From CAG-1031 sp964391735 (GTDB lineage Bacteria > Bacteroidota > Bacteroidia > Bacteroidales > Muribaculaceae), in contig CAYMNF010000014.1 of the NCBI GenBank assembly GCA_964391735.1, positions 1-34,430 of the forward strand: a DNA stretch of 34,430 nt, given 5' to 3'. The notes below the pieces were generated by a model. The model was not told where the DNA came from and searched no databases. It was given only the letters and a program-made list of their open reading frames with translations. The position numbers and the translations under genes were made by a program. Every line of letters begins with the position of its first letter. Positions within the stretch are counted from its first letter, which is position 1. Of this stretch, positions 1 through 8,162 are shown one piece after another.

Positions 1-39
1 ATATTACCTTTTGGCCGTGCAAAAGTACAAAATTTTTTA

Positions 40-47
40 TACCTTTG
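40..47 (+). promoter_or_regulatory. Bacteroidota -7 promoter element upstream of nusB
   Basis: The sequence TACCTTTG matches the Bacteroidota -7 consensus TAnnTTTG exactly. It lies about 70 bases before the nusB ATG, which would give a leader of about 65 nt. A TTTG is present at 10-13, but the 26-base spacing is longer than the usual 19-21, so the -33 element is uncertain. A second match, TACTTTTG, reads the other way at 27-20 and could serve a gene left of the window. Confidence 0.6.
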
Positions 48-118
48 CACTGTTTTAGCAACGCACAAGGCCATAAAATAGCAGCTGAGTGCGCTTAAAC
101 CCAAATTGAGACCAAGCG

Positions 119-1534
119 ATGATCAACCGAGTGCTCATTAGACAGAAGGTGGTACAGTTGCTGTACTCCTACCTTCTTACGCAAAGTGATTTCCGCATAC
201 ACCGGTTTGCAGAGGAGACTGCCCCTGACCGGCAATTTACCCGGCGGCTTTATTTTGACCTTCTGATGCTGATACCGTCTTTGTCAGGATATACATTGCC
301 GGGATTAGAGGATTACCGTGGTGTTGATGCACCGCGATTTTTGCGTCAGGGGCGTCTTGCCAAGGCCTTGTTACAGAATAGTGAGCTACGTGCCTTTATG
401 CCCGGCCAAATCGCAGCCTTTGAGGGTATTATGCCGCAGCTCCTCTCTGCAATCACCTCGTCGGCTGAATATCGAAGTGCCTCACGCAAGAAGGAGTTCG
501 ATATTTTGGCAGAGGTTGAGTTTTGGTCAACGATGTTACGGAATGTTGTGGCCAATTCCGGGGCTTTTGAGGAGGCAGCTCGTCGTCTGGAGGGTTTTTC
601 CCTTGTGGGTATGAGCCGCGCTGTTGACCTCGCGGTGGAAACCCTGCAAAGTTACGGTACCAACAAACGTCTGCTTAGCCTTGCCGAACACAATCTGGCA
701 CAGTCACTGGACCGCGCCTATGACCTCTATTGCTCTCTTTTATGGCTGAGCGTTGAAATCACCCGAGCCCTTGATCGTCGCATTGATGATGCCCTCAACC
801 GTCCTTTTGGCGATGAGGCTGCCATCACCCGAAACCCCAAGCTTGTAGACAACCTATTTGTAAAAGCTTTGGAAAATAACCCTGAGCTGAAGCATTGGGC
901 TGAGGAACATCCTTCAGATTGGGAAACAGATCCCGTGCTTGTGCATAATTTGCTGGAAGATATTTTAAAGAGCGAGATATATAAGGAGTATATCTCTACG
1001 GCCGGCAATGACAAGGTACAAGATGCGGACTTCTGGCGTCAAGTTTATCGCGACATAATTTTCCCGGGCGATGAGTTGGCTGAGGCGCTTGAAAACTCAT
1101 CGGTATACTGGAATGACGACCTGCATATAATGGGTACCTTCGTTTTGAAGACCGTTAAGCAGTATCAGTCGGCAAAGAACGCTGAAGAGGTTTCAGTGCT
1201 ACCGAAGTTTAAGGACAACGAGGATGAACGTTTCGGGTCAGAACTTTTTGCATTCGCAGTTGAGAACCGACGTGTATACCGCACATACATTGACCGGTTT
1301 ATCGATGCAGGGCAATGGGACCCTGAACGCATAGCGTTTATGGACACCATTATCATGATAACCGCTATTGCCGAGATGTTGAACTTCCCTAATATTCCGG
1401 TTCCTGTAACGGTAAACGAATATGTAAATATTGCCGGTGATTATTCAACCCCGCAAAGCGGTAAATTTGTCAACGGGATGCTCCGTTCCATCGTTGAGTA
1501 TCTGCGCCAGGAGGGAATTCTCACCAAACCCTAA
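119..1534 (+). CDS. nusB: Transcription antitermination factor NusB, enlarged form
   Basis: NusB is an all-helical RNA-binding factor that, with NusE (ribosomal protein S10), binds boxA RNA to support antitermination, mainly on rRNA operons. The N-terminus (residues 1-24, MINRVLIRQKVVQLLYSYLL) and the region from about residue 190 to 471 match the Bacteroidota form of NusB as I remember it. That includes the C-terminal helices around VAFMDTIIM-like, FPNIPVPVTVNEYV and STPQSGKFVNGML motifs. The usual Bacteroidota protein is about 300 residues. This one is 471, and the excess lies in one block (about residues 25-185) between the first helix and the segment beginning NLAQSLDRAYDLY. The reading frame is open throughout. 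It heads a probable operon with yajC, the YbbR-like gene and coaE. The assignment is firm; the function of the insertion is unknown. Confidence 0.9.
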   Translation: MINRVLIRQKVVQLLYSYLLTQSDFRIHRFAEETAPDRQFTRRLYFDLLMLIPSLSGYTLPGLEDYRGVDAPRFLRQGRLAKALLQNSELRAFMPGQIAAFEGIMPQLLSAITSSAEYRSASRKKEFDILAEVEFWSTMLRNVVANSGAFEEAARRLEGFSLVGMSRAVDLAVETLQSYGTNKRLLSLAEHNLAQSLDRAYDLYCSLLWLSVEITRALDRRIDDALNRPFGDEAAITRNPKLVDNLFVKALENNPELKHWAEEHPSDWETDPVLVHNLLEDILKSEIYKEYISTAGNDKVQDADFWRQVYRDIIFPGDELAEALENSSVYWNDDLHIMGTFVLKTVKQYQSAKNAEEVSVLPKFKDNEDERFGSELFAFAVENRRVYRTYIDRFIDAGQWDPERIAFMDTIIMITAIAEMLNFPNIPVPVTVNEYVNIAGDYSTPQSGKFVNGMLRSIVEYLRQEGILTKP

Positions 1535-1580
1535 TGATTTTTCAACTTTAAAAAGCTAAATATCAAACTATTGCATAATT

Positions 1581-1925
1581 ATGCTTAACTTTATTTTTCT
1601 TCAATCGGCAACCGCACAGCAAGGCGCCGAGCAATCAATGCTTCCCAACATCATAATGATTGTTGCTTTGGTGGCAGTATTTTACTTCTTTATGATACGT
1701 CCCCAGCAACGTCGCCAGAAACAGATGAAGGAGTTCCGCAACAGCCTTGGCAAAGGTTCACGTGTGATGACCTCTGGTGGTATTTACGGAACCATTGCAG
1801 ATACCAAAGAGAACACTTTCCTTGTACAGATAGCCAAAGAGGTGAAAATTGAGGTTGACAAAACCGCTGTTTTCCCTGTAAACACGCCTGCTGAAACCCT
1901 TAAAGAGGGTCAGCCCGCCAACTAA
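1581..1925 (+). CDS. yajC: Preprotein translocase subunit YajC
   Basis: YajC is a small accessory subunit of the SecDF-YajC complex that assists Sec-dependent protein export at the inner membrane. The 114-residue product has a short N-terminal segment, one hydrophobic helix at about residues 22-42 (IIMIVALVAVFYFFMIRPQ), and the conserved cytoplasmic part RPQQRRQKQMKEF followed by a basic and small-residue region (GSRVMTSGGIYGTI). The length and single-helix topology fit the family. It follows nusB after 46 bases. A hairpin with a T-run directly downstream could end or attenuate transcription before the next gene. Confidence 0.95.
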   Translation: MLNFIFLQSATAQQGAEQSMLPNIIMIVALVAVFYFFMIRPQQRRQKQMKEFRNSLGKGSRVMTSGGIYGTIADTKENTFLVQIAKEVKIEVDKTAVFPVNTPAETLKEGQPAN

Positions 1926-1936
1926 TAATACAATCT

Positions 1937-1981
1937 AACGACGGTAGTGGGGGCACGACAGTCCCCCTACCCGTTGTTTTA
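1937..1981 (+). terminator. Imperfect stem-loop with T-tract after yajC
   Basis: The left arm at 1937-1953 (ending in five G) and the right arm at 1963-1978 (starting with five C) can pair: GGGGG with CCCCC, then GGTA with TACC across a two-base bulge, then AACGA with TTGTT including a G-U pair. The run TTTTA follows. This looks like a rho-independent terminator or attenuator separating yajC from the YbbR-like gene. The bulges make its strength uncertain. Confidence 0.6.
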
Positions 1982-2020
1982 TAATATACCCTGCATTATA
2001 ATGCCGGGTTTGATGTTTAT

Positions 2021-2965
2021 ATGAAGAGTCTCAAAAGTTCACATCGCGGCAAAGACTTGCTGACATTCTCGGTGTTCGTGGTGGTGGCATTCATCTTCTG
2101 GATGCTGTTATCACTTGACGATTATGTTGAACGTGATTTTGAGGTTCCCATTGAGCTTTCTGACGTGCCCCCGCAGGCGACTCTACTCAACACCCCACCC
2201 AAAACTGTGTCAGTGACAGTGAGAGGCAAGGGTTCTCAATTGTTGAGATATATGTGGACTCACAAACTGCCTACCCTTAAAATATCCCGGGAGAATTTTT
2301 CCACGAAAAGCAATAGCCGTCTTGTTGTAACGCATACCGGATTGACGACGCTGCTCCGCAACTACTTCGGCAGCGGAATCTCCATAACCTCATGTCGACC
2401 TGACTCTCTCAGTGTGGCCTACACCACACGTCCGGGTGTTCGTTTACCACTGATTGTTGACAGCGATGTAACCGCCGACCGTCAAAGTATCGTCATCGGT
2501 GCCATACGTGCAAATGTTGACTCGGTTACTGTTTACTCTTCCGGTCCCTTACCACTCTCGCTGAAAGCGGTTCATACCAAAAAACTTGTGGCAGAAAACG
2601 TCAGCGACTCAACACGTTATAGAGTTGCTCTGCAAAGCATCCCTAATGTCAAGATTGTACCCTCTGAGGTTATTGTCACGGTACCGGTAGAGCCACTCAT
2701 TGCCAAGCGCAAGGAGGTGCATCTTGAGGTTACCAATGTTCCGTTAGGGACCTCTGTAATCTGCTTCCCGTCAAAAGTTGAAGTCTCTTATCTCGTTCCA
2801 ATGAGCTATTACAGCGAGGACTTCCATGTAGTTGCATATGCCAACTATGATGACATCAAGCCGGGGGTTGACAAACTGCCTCTTACTGTATCACTTACCA
2901 GCGACCTGCTGCGCTCGGTGAGCCTTAAGCCTGACTCGGTTGAATATATTGTTCAACATCAATGA
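2021..2965 (+). CDS. YbbR-like domain protein (CdaR-like)
   Basis: The 314-residue product has one N-terminal membrane helix (about residues 14-32, LTFSVFVVVAFIFWMLLS) followed by an extracytoplasmic region of repeated YbbR-like beta domains. The segment FEVPIELSDVPPQATLLNTPP and the later PKTVSVTVRGKGSQL are typical of the first repeat. Further repeats around residues 135-220 and 225-310 end in motifs such as PSEVIVTVPVEP and PDSVEYIV. In Firmicutes, CdaR regulates a diadenylate cyclase; in Bacteroidota this gene usually sits with nusB, yajC and coaE, as here, and its role is not settled. Its stop overlaps the coaE start (ATGA), so the two are probably translated together. I am confident of the family and not of the function. 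Confidence 0.8.
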   Translation: MKSLKSSHRGKDLLTFSVFVVVAFIFWMLLSLDDYVERDFEVPIELSDVPPQATLLNTPPKTVSVTVRGKGSQLLRYMWTHKLPTLKISRENFSTKSNSRLVVTHTGLTTLLRNYFGSGISITSCRPDSLSVAYTTRPGVRLPLIVDSDVTADRQSIVIGAIRANVDSVTVYSSGPLPLSLKAVHTKKLVAENVSDSTRYRVALQSIPNVKIVPSEVIVTVPVEPLIAKRKEVHLEVTNVPLGTSVICFPSKVEVSYLVPMSYYSEDFHVVAYANYDDIKPGVDKLPLTVSLTSDLLRSVSLKPDSVEYIVQHQ

Positions 2966-3546
2966 TGGATAAGCTCATTGTGGCCATCACCGGCGGGATT
3001 GGTAGCGGAAAGTCGGTGGTTTGCAATATTTTACGCACAATGGGCTATGAAGTCTATGACTGTGACGCCAATGCCCGGCGCCTGATGGACACATCCACTG
3101 AGATTAAACGCCGATTGAGCACTGAGATTTGTGAAACTGCAGTACTCCCCGATGGTGCGATAAATCGTAAGGCGATCTCAGAAGTGGTATTTAGCAATCC
3201 CGCAAAATTAACCGCTCTCAACAACATTGTGCATGGATGCGTCAGGGATGATTTATTAAACTTTTTTTCTGCCTCTGACAAATATGTACTCTTTTTTGAG
3301 ACCGCTATCCTTCAAGAATCCGGCCTTGACAAAGTGGCAAATGAAGTGTGGCAAGTTTATGCCCCAGAGGAGGTGCGTGTTAAGCGCGTAATGAAACGCA
3401 ACGGACACTCGGCTGCTGAGGTTAAAGCCCGCATTGATGCGCAGAACTCCAAGCCGATACCGAATGCCAAGACTATAGTAAATGACGATGTGACACCCTT
3501 ACTACCCCAAATCAACACTTTGTTATACAGCCTTAAGCAAGACTAA
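2962..3546 (+). CDS. coaE: Dephospho-CoA kinase
   Basis: CoaE catalyses the last step of coenzyme A synthesis, ATP-dependent phosphorylation of the 3'-hydroxyl of dephospho-CoA, in the cytosol. The 194-residue product begins with a Walker A loop, GGIGSGKS at residues 11-18, followed by the CoaE-typical YDCDANARRLMD segment (about 31-42). The lid region with KRVMKRNGHSAAEVKARI (about 143-160) also fits. Length is normal for the family. The start overlaps the stop of the upstream YbbR-like gene; two ATG codons lie in tandem (2962 and 2965), and either could be used. Confidence 0.95.
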   Translation: MMDKLIVAITGGIGSGKSVVCNILRTMGYEVYDCDANARRLMDTSTEIKRRLSTEICETAVLPDGAINRKAISEVVFSNPAKLTALNNIVHGCVRDDLLNFFSASDKYVLFFETAILQESGLDKVANEVWQVYAPEEVRVKRVMKRNGHSAAEVKARIDAQNSKPIPNAKTIVNDDVTPLLPQINTLLYSLKQD

Positions 3547-3616
3547 GTTCATAGCCTGTAGATTGTGTCACAGAGCATTGATGAAATAAACGGGGATAGA
3601 TTTCAGCAACAAAAAG

Positions 3617-3647
3617 TTGGTAATTGGTGTAAAAAACAGTACTTTTG
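3617..3647 (+). promoter_or_regulatory. Promoter of the ftsX operon
   Basis: TTG at 3617-3619 is separated by 20 bases from TACTTTTG at 3640-3647, an exact match to the Bacteroidota TAnnTTTG -7 element with near-ideal spacing. Transcription would start near 3652-3654, about 27 bases before the ATG at 3681. This supports 3681 as the ftsX start and rules out a TTG codon at 3645 that lies inside the promoter. Confidence 0.75.
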
Positions 3648-3680
3648 CAACGAAAGACGTCGTTGGCGCCTCGCAAAAAC

Positions 3681-4559
3681 ATGAGTGACGACAAGACCCT
3701 TAAAAGTCTGCCTGTGCGCAGTACCCGTATCACAGCCGTTGTCTCGGTGACAATGGTGCTTTTGTTGTTGGGGGTATTGGGTGTTATAGCCGTTGGAGTT
3801 GACACCGCAGTGCGACAAATACGTGAGTCCATGGGTTTTGTTGTGGTGATGCAGGCTGACTCAACTGAGGTTAATACCTCTGCCCTGGCCTCCCGACTCT
3901 CAAAGGAGAAATACACCCAACAGGTTACTGTCGTTTCAGCACAGCAAGTCCTGGAGAGATGGCAGGCACTGGTAGGGCCTGAGGAGGATATACGCTCACT
4001 TCTTGACGGAGAAAATCCTTTCACTGCTGAGGTTGATGTAAAAGTGACGGCCCGATACTCACACACCGACAGCCTTGACAAAATTGCCAAAACTGTTGAA
4101 AACCTACCCGGTGTAGAGTCGGTGCGTGTAAGCAGTGACATGATAAAGAGTGTTCAAGGGTCAATCTCCAACATACTTATATTGCTTGGGGCCTCAGCAC
4201 TTATTTTGCTATTAATATCCATCATATTGGTAAATAATACCGTGCGTTTGGCAATCTTCTCACGCCGACACTCAATCTACACCATGCAACTTGTGGGTGC
4301 CACTGCGGCTTTCATTCGCCGGCCAATAGTGTTACAAAAAGTTCTGGACGGGATGATTGCCGGTATTATCGCTGCCGGCCTCTTGGCGGCATTGCTGATA
4401 TGGGGTGAAACCGATCGGGGAAATCTGCGCAGCCTTTTCGGGTTGGCTCACTCATGGTGGGTGCTTGCCTCGTTGCCTCTGGCCGGCATGGTGTTGTGCG
4501 GTGTTACCTCGTGGCTCGCAGTAGACAAGTATCTGAGGCGTAGCCAAGATGAACTATAA
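3681..4559 (+). CDS. ftsX: Cell division protein FtsX (permease-like)
   Basis: FtsX is the membrane partner of the ATPase FtsE; the pair transmits cytoplasmic signals to peptidoglycan hydrolases at the division site. The product (about 292 residues from ATG 3681) has the family's four-helix layout. The first helix is at about residues 19-41 (VVSVTMVLLLLGVLGVIAVG), and a large extracytoplasmic loop holds FVVVMQADSTEV and SVRVSSDMIKSVQGSISN. Three helices cluster at the C-terminal end (ILILLGASALILLLISIIL and after). The motif VNNTVRLAIFSRRHSIYTMQLVGAT matches the FtsX C-terminal domain. I chose ATG 3681 because the longer TTG-initiated frame starts inside the promoter. ftsE is not adjacent, which I believe is usual in this phylum. 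It heads an operon with DUF3098, uppP, truB, queA and yigZ. Confidence 0.9.
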   Translation: MSDDKTLKSLPVRSTRITAVVSVTMVLLLLGVLGVIAVGVDTAVRQIRESMGFVVVMQADSTEVNTSALASRLSKEKYTQQVTVVSAQQVLERWQALVGPEEDIRSLLDGENPFTAEVDVKVTARYSHTDSLDKIAKTVENLPGVESVRVSSDMIKSVQGSISNILILLGASALILLLISIILVNNTVRLAIFSRRHSIYTMQLVGATAAFIRRPIVLQKVLDGMIAGIIAAGLLAALLIWGETDRGNLRSLFGLAHSWWVLASLPLAGMVLCGVTSWLAVDKYLRRSQDEL

Positions 4560-4567
4560 AAATCTTA

Positions 4568-4882
4568 ATGAATATGACAGAAAAGAATATATCAGCCAAT
4601 AATAACCGAGTAGCTGATGAGTGCCGCTCAGAGGTTAAGGGTAAACCGCTGGGGAAACTTAACTTCTGGCTAATGGGCGCAGCAGGGGCCATGATAATCC
4701 TGGGTTTCCTGTTAATGTTGGGGGCGCCATCGGGAGATACTTTTAACCCTGACATCTTCAGCACCCGACGCATTGTGGTTGGCCCCACTATTGCTTTTAT
4801 AGGATACATATTTATGGGGTTCGGCATAATGTGGCGCGGCCACTGCAAAAAAGGGATTGTTCCGGTTGAGAAACAAAACTAA
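4568..4882 (+). CDS. DUF3098 family membrane protein
   Basis: This 104-residue protein has a polar N-terminal 30 residues and two hydrophobic helices (about 35-55, NFWLMGAAGAMIILGFLLML, and about 76-96, IVVGPTIAFIGYIFMGFGIM). The linker between them, PSGDTFNPDIFSTRR, is typical of DUF3098, a Bacteroidota family found between ftsX and uppP. No biochemical function is known to me. It follows ftsX by 8 bases and precedes uppP by 14, so it is very probably cotranscribed with both. Two in-frame ATG codons (4568 and 4574) are possible starts. Confidence 0.8.
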   Translation: MNMTEKNISANNNRVADECRSEVKGKPLGKLNFWLMGAAGAMIILGFLLMLGAPSGDTFNPDIFSTRRIVVGPTIAFIGYIFMGFGIMWRGHCKKGIVPVEKQN

Positions 4883-4896
4883 GTAACTGTTTTCCT

Positions 4897-5721
4897 ATGG
4901 ATTGGTTTGAAGCACTGATATTAGGCCTCGTTCAGGGTGTCGCTGAATTTTTACCAATTTCAAGCAGCGGTCATCTTGAAATTTTCAGTAAGATACTTGG
5001 CTTGAACCTGAGTGGAGCCGAGGCCCTTGACTTTGATGCAACGCTGCATGTTGCCACGGTCCTTAGCACCATTGTCGTTCTGTGGCATGAGTTTGTTCCT
5101 CTGTGCAAATCTTTCTTTACGTTTAAAAACGACAACAACACCCGCACGGTGCTTAAGATACTGTTATCATGTCTGCCGGTTGCCGTGGTCGGCTTGTTTT
5201 TCAAAAAACAGGTTGAAGGATTCTTTGGCACTGACTTGCTTCTTGTTGGTATCTGTCTGATAATAACCGCCGGTTTGCTTTCGTTTGCTTGGTTTATGCG
5301 TAGAGGCGAGGCAGGTCCCTACCACAAAGGGAAGAAGCGCCGCGCCCACGCCATAACATGGATGGACTCATTCATCATTGGATGCTCGCAGGCAGTAGCC
5401 GTGCTGCCGGGCTTGAGCCGCTCAGGTACCACCATAGCCACCGGGTTAATCCTTGGTGACAGACGTGAGGAGGTTGCCCGTTTCTCCTTCCTGATGGTAA
5501 TCATCCCTATTTTGGGCGAGGCACTTTTGTCCTTTAAAGATTTCCTGACAGATGGGGCCCAAGGCGGCGTTGCTACCATCCCGCTTTTAGTCGGATTTTT
5601 CACATCCTTCATAACAGGTTGTCTGGCTTGTAAATTCATGCTGGAGGTTGTAAAACGCGGTAAACTGGTTTATTTTGCTGCCTACTGTGTCATTGTCGGT
5701 GTGATCTGTATTTGTTGGTAA
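4897..5721 (+). CDS. uppP: Undecaprenyl-diphosphatase UppP (BacA)
   Basis: UppP dephosphorylates undecaprenyl diphosphate to the monophosphate and so recycles the lipid carrier used for peptidoglycan and surface polysaccharides. High levels are known to confer bacitracin tolerance. The 274-residue product is strongly hydrophobic with about eight membrane segments. It carries both signature motifs: EFLPISSSGHLEIF near residues 17-30, including the catalytic Glu and His, and PGLSRSGTTIATGL at about 171-184. Length is normal. The position between DUF3098 and truB is the usual Bacteroidota order. Confidence 0.96.
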   Translation: MDWFEALILGLVQGVAEFLPISSSGHLEIFSKILGLNLSGAEALDFDATLHVATVLSTIVVLWHEFVPLCKSFFTFKNDNNTRTVLKILLSCLPVAVVGLFFKKQVEGFFGTDLLLVGICLIITAGLLSFAWFMRRGEAGPYHKGKKRRAHAITWMDSFIIGCSQAVAVLPGLSRSGTTIATGLILGDRREEVARFSFLMVIIPILGEALLSFKDFLTDGAQGGVATIPLLVGFFTSFITGCLACKFMLEVVKRGKLVYFAAYCVIVGVICICW

Positions 5722-5737
5722 TATTTTGAAGTAAAGA

Positions 5738-6463
5738 ATGGACTTTATAACCGGGGAGGAATTTTGGATTGACAAACCGTTGGGCTGGACATCATTTGAT
5801 GCCGTCAAGCGGTTACGCTCTGAATTGTCTCGCCGACTGGGAATAAAGAAGTTAAAGGTAGGTCATGCCGGGACACTTGACCCGCTTGCCACGGGGGTAA
5901 TGATAATCGTTACCGGGAAAGCCACCAAGCGCATTGAGCAGCTGCAACTGGGCGTCAAAGAGTATATTGCCACCATACAGTTGGGAGCTACCACCCCCTC
6001 ATTTGACCTGGAGCATCCCATTGATGCTACCTATCCCACAGAGCATATTACCCGAGAACTCATTGACTCAACTGTTGAAAGATTCAGAGGGACTATTGAA
6101 CAGATACCGCCCGCATTCTCAGCAATTAAGGTTGACGGTAAAAGGGCCTACCAAAGTGCCCGAAAGGGGAAAGAGGTGGCATTAAAGCCGAAAACCCTTG
6201 TGATTGATGAATTTGAGGTTTTAGATTTCAATCCTGAAACCATGACTCTGACAATCAGGGTAGTCTGTAGCAAAGGAACCTATATCCGCGCTCTGGCAAG
6301 GGACATAGGGGTAGCCCTAAACTCAGGTGCTCACCTCACGGCCTTGCGTCGCACTCGTGTCGGAGAGGTTACCATTGACAAGTGCCTGAGCATTGAGCAA
6401 GCCGCTGAACTGATCAAGGTTGTCCCCGTTGAGTTCCCCGATGATTATCAACCGGCCAAGTAA
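5738..6463 (+). CDS. truB: tRNA pseudouridine(55) synthase TruB
   Basis: TruB converts U55 in the T-loop of nearly all tRNAs to pseudouridine and also acts as a tRNA folding chaperone. The 241-residue product has DKPLGWTSFDAVKRLR at about residues 12-27. The catalytic loop is GHAGTLDPLATGVM with Asp48 as the predicted nucleophile, followed by the RRIRVGEV-like C-terminal segment (LRRTRVGEVTID). It belongs to the shorter form lacking a C-terminal PUA extension. It starts 16 bases after uppP and is followed by queA after 48 bases. Confidence 0.95.
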   Translation: MDFITGEEFWIDKPLGWTSFDAVKRLRSELSRRLGIKKLKVGHAGTLDPLATGVMIIVTGKATKRIEQLQLGVKEYIATIQLGATTPSFDLEHPIDATYPTEHITRELIDSTVERFRGTIEQIPPAFSAIKVDGKRAYQSARKGKEVALKPKTLVIDEFEVLDFNPETMTLTIRVVCSKGTYIRALARDIGVALNSGAHLTALRRTRVGEVTIDKCLSIEQAAELIKVVPVEFPDDYQPAK

Positions 6464-6511
6464 AAAATAGACTTTACGTTTTCAAGACTTAATAATTAAA
6501 GTAAAAATATA

Positions 6512-7564
6512 GTGAAGCTCTCACAATTCAAATTCCACCTTCCTGAGGAACTAATTGCAAACTATCCTGTAGAAGTGCGTGACCAGTCACGCTTGATGAT
6601 TGTTAACCGCCGCACCGGCGAAATCACTCATGGCCAATTCAAGGATGTGATAAATTATTTCAATGACGGAGACATGATGGTGTTCAATGACACAAAAGTG
6701 TTCCCGGCGCGCCTTGTAGGCAACAAGGAGAAAACCGGAGCCCGCATTGAGGTATTCCTTCTGAGAGAATTGTCTGCCGAGGCTAAACTGTGGGATGTCT
6801 TGGTTGAGCCGGCTCGCAAAATACGCATAGGCAATAAATTGTACTTTGGTGAGGACGAGGGTCTTGTAGCCGAGGTGATTGACAACACCACGTCACGCGG
6901 ACGCACTCTGCGTTTCTTGTATGACGGCCCGCATGATGAGTTTAAAGAGCTGCTCTTCAAGCTTGGGCGCATGCCGTTGCCCACTTATATTCGTCGTGAG
7001 GCTGAGGAGTTGGACCTTGAGCGTTTCCAAAATATTTATGCCACAAATGAGGGGGCAGTTGTCGTTCCCTCTGCCGGATTGCATTTTTCACGCGAATTGC
7101 TGAAGCGCCTTGAGATTAAAGGTGTGCAGATGGAACATATCACCAGCCATACCGGCCTTGGCAACTATCGTGAGATTGATGTAGAGGACCTCACAAAACA
7201 CCGCATGGACAGTGAATCTATGGCCGTATCTGAGGATACTGTCGAGTCAATAAACCGGGCGAAGGATGAGGGTCGCAACATCTGCGCCATCGGCACTTCG
7301 GTCCTGCGTGCTCTGGCAACTGTCCACACTATGGGAGGGCATATCAAAGCATTTACGGGCTGGACCAACAAATTCATTTTCCCGCCTTACGAGTTCAAGG
7401 TAGCTACGGCATTGGTCTCAAACTTTCACCTCCCCTACTCAACCATGCTGATGATGGTTGCGGCTTTTGGCGGATATGACTTGATTATGGAGGCATACCG
7501 CCAGGCGGTTGAAGAGAAGTACCGCTTTGGTGTATACGGCGATGCAATGCTGGTAATACATTGA
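6512..7564 (+). CDS. queA: S-adenosylmethionine:tRNA ribosyltransferase-isomerase QueA
   Basis: QueA transfers and isomerises the ribosyl group of S-adenosylmethionine onto preQ1 in the anticodon wobble position of tRNAs, forming epoxyqueuosine. The 350-residue product matches the family from its N-terminus (FHLPEELIANYP, then RDQSRLMIVNRRTGEI). It also has the typical NDTKVFPARL (about 58-67), EGAVVVPSAGLHFS (about 181-194), THTGLG-like SHTGLGNYR (about 216-224) and ALVSNFHLPYSTMLM. The start is a GTG at 6512 in an A-rich context; no ATG fits the conserved N-terminus. The spacing of 7 bases to yigZ suggests cotranscription. Confidence 0.96.
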   Translation: MKLSQFKFHLPEELIANYPVEVRDQSRLMIVNRRTGEITHGQFKDVINYFNDGDMMVFNDTKVFPARLVGNKEKTGARIEVFLLRELSAEAKLWDVLVEPARKIRIGNKLYFGEDEGLVAEVIDNTTSRGRTLRFLYDGPHDEFKELLFKLGRMPLPTYIRREAEELDLERFQNIYATNEGAVVVPSAGLHFSRELLKRLEIKGVQMEHITSHTGLGNYREIDVEDLTKHRMDSESMAVSEDTVESINRAKDEGRNICAIGTSVLRALATVHTMGGHIKAFTGWTNKFIFPPYEFKVATALVSNFHLPYSTMLMMVAAFGGYDLIMEAYRQAVEEKYRFGVYGDAMLVIH

Positions 7565-7571
7565 TAACTAT

Positions 7572-8162
7572 ATGCGCTTCAACACCATCGCTCAGCCTGC
7601 CAAAAGCCAGTATACGGTCAAAATGTCCCGTTTTCTGGCTTTTGCGGTTGGTGTGACCACGGTTGAAGAGGCCAAAAGTGTGATTGCCGAGTATACAAAC
7701 CGTTATCACGATGCCCGCCATGTCTGCTGGGCTTACAAGGTTGGAGCCGATGGCCGCGAGTACCGCTCATCAGACAACGGTGAGCCCTCAGGGACCGCAG
7801 GTAAACCGATATTGGGACAGCTGAATTCCTTCAATGTCACCAATATTGTCCTGATAGTGGTACGATATTTTGGGGGCATCAAGTTAGGGACCCCCGGATT
7901 GATTGCAGCCTATCGTGAGGCTGCCCGATTAGCTCTAAGTGAGGCAGAGATTATTGAGGGCAGGGAGATGCTGACGGTAGACTTCACTATTCCTTACACA
8001 GCAATGGAGGGAGTAATGCGGTTGCTGAAAGGGGATGAGGATATCAAGGTACTATCGCAGTCGTTTGACAATACCTGCTCATTTAGTGTCAGTTGGCCTG
8101 AGGATAGGAATGAGGAGCTGTCAATGCGCCTCGGAGGAATTGAGGGAGTCTCGATTCTCTGA
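7572..8162 (+). CDS. YigZ/IMPACT family protein
   Basis: This 196-residue protein belongs to the YigZ (UPF0029/IMPACT) family, a conserved cytosolic family whose bacterial members have been linked to nucleic acid or translation-related functions without a settled activity. The N-terminal IMPACT domain shows SRFLAFAVGVTTVEEAK (about 17-33), RHDARHVCWAY-like text (HDARHVCWAYKVG), and the signature SSDNGEPSGTAGKPIL (about 73-88). VRYFGGIKLGTPGLIAAYREAA follows at about 97-118. The C-terminal third is the DUF1949-like ferredoxin-fold domain. It is the last gene of the ftsX operon. Its final 42 bases overlap the 3' end of a small gene on the opposite strand. Confidence 0.9.
   Translation: MRFNTIAQPAKSQYTVKMSRFLAFAVGVTTVEEAKSVIAEYTNRYHDARHVCWAYKVGADGREYRSSDNGEPSGTAGKPILGQLNSFNVTNIVLIVVRYFGGIKLGTPGLIAAYREAARLALSEAEIIEGREMLTVDFTIPYTAMEGVMRLLKGDEDIKVLSQSFDNTCSFSVSWPEDRNEELSMRLGGIEGVSIL

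Noticed and set aside
3645..3680. TTG start extending ftsX upstream by 12 codons
   Set aside because: The TTG is the last part of the TACTTTTG promoter element, so it would not be inside the transcript; ATG 3681 fits better.
3533..4141. 202-codon open frame antisense to ftsX
   Set aside because: It is Ser/Thr/Arg-rich, has no recognisable domain and lies wholly within the well-supported ftsX region and its upstream gap.
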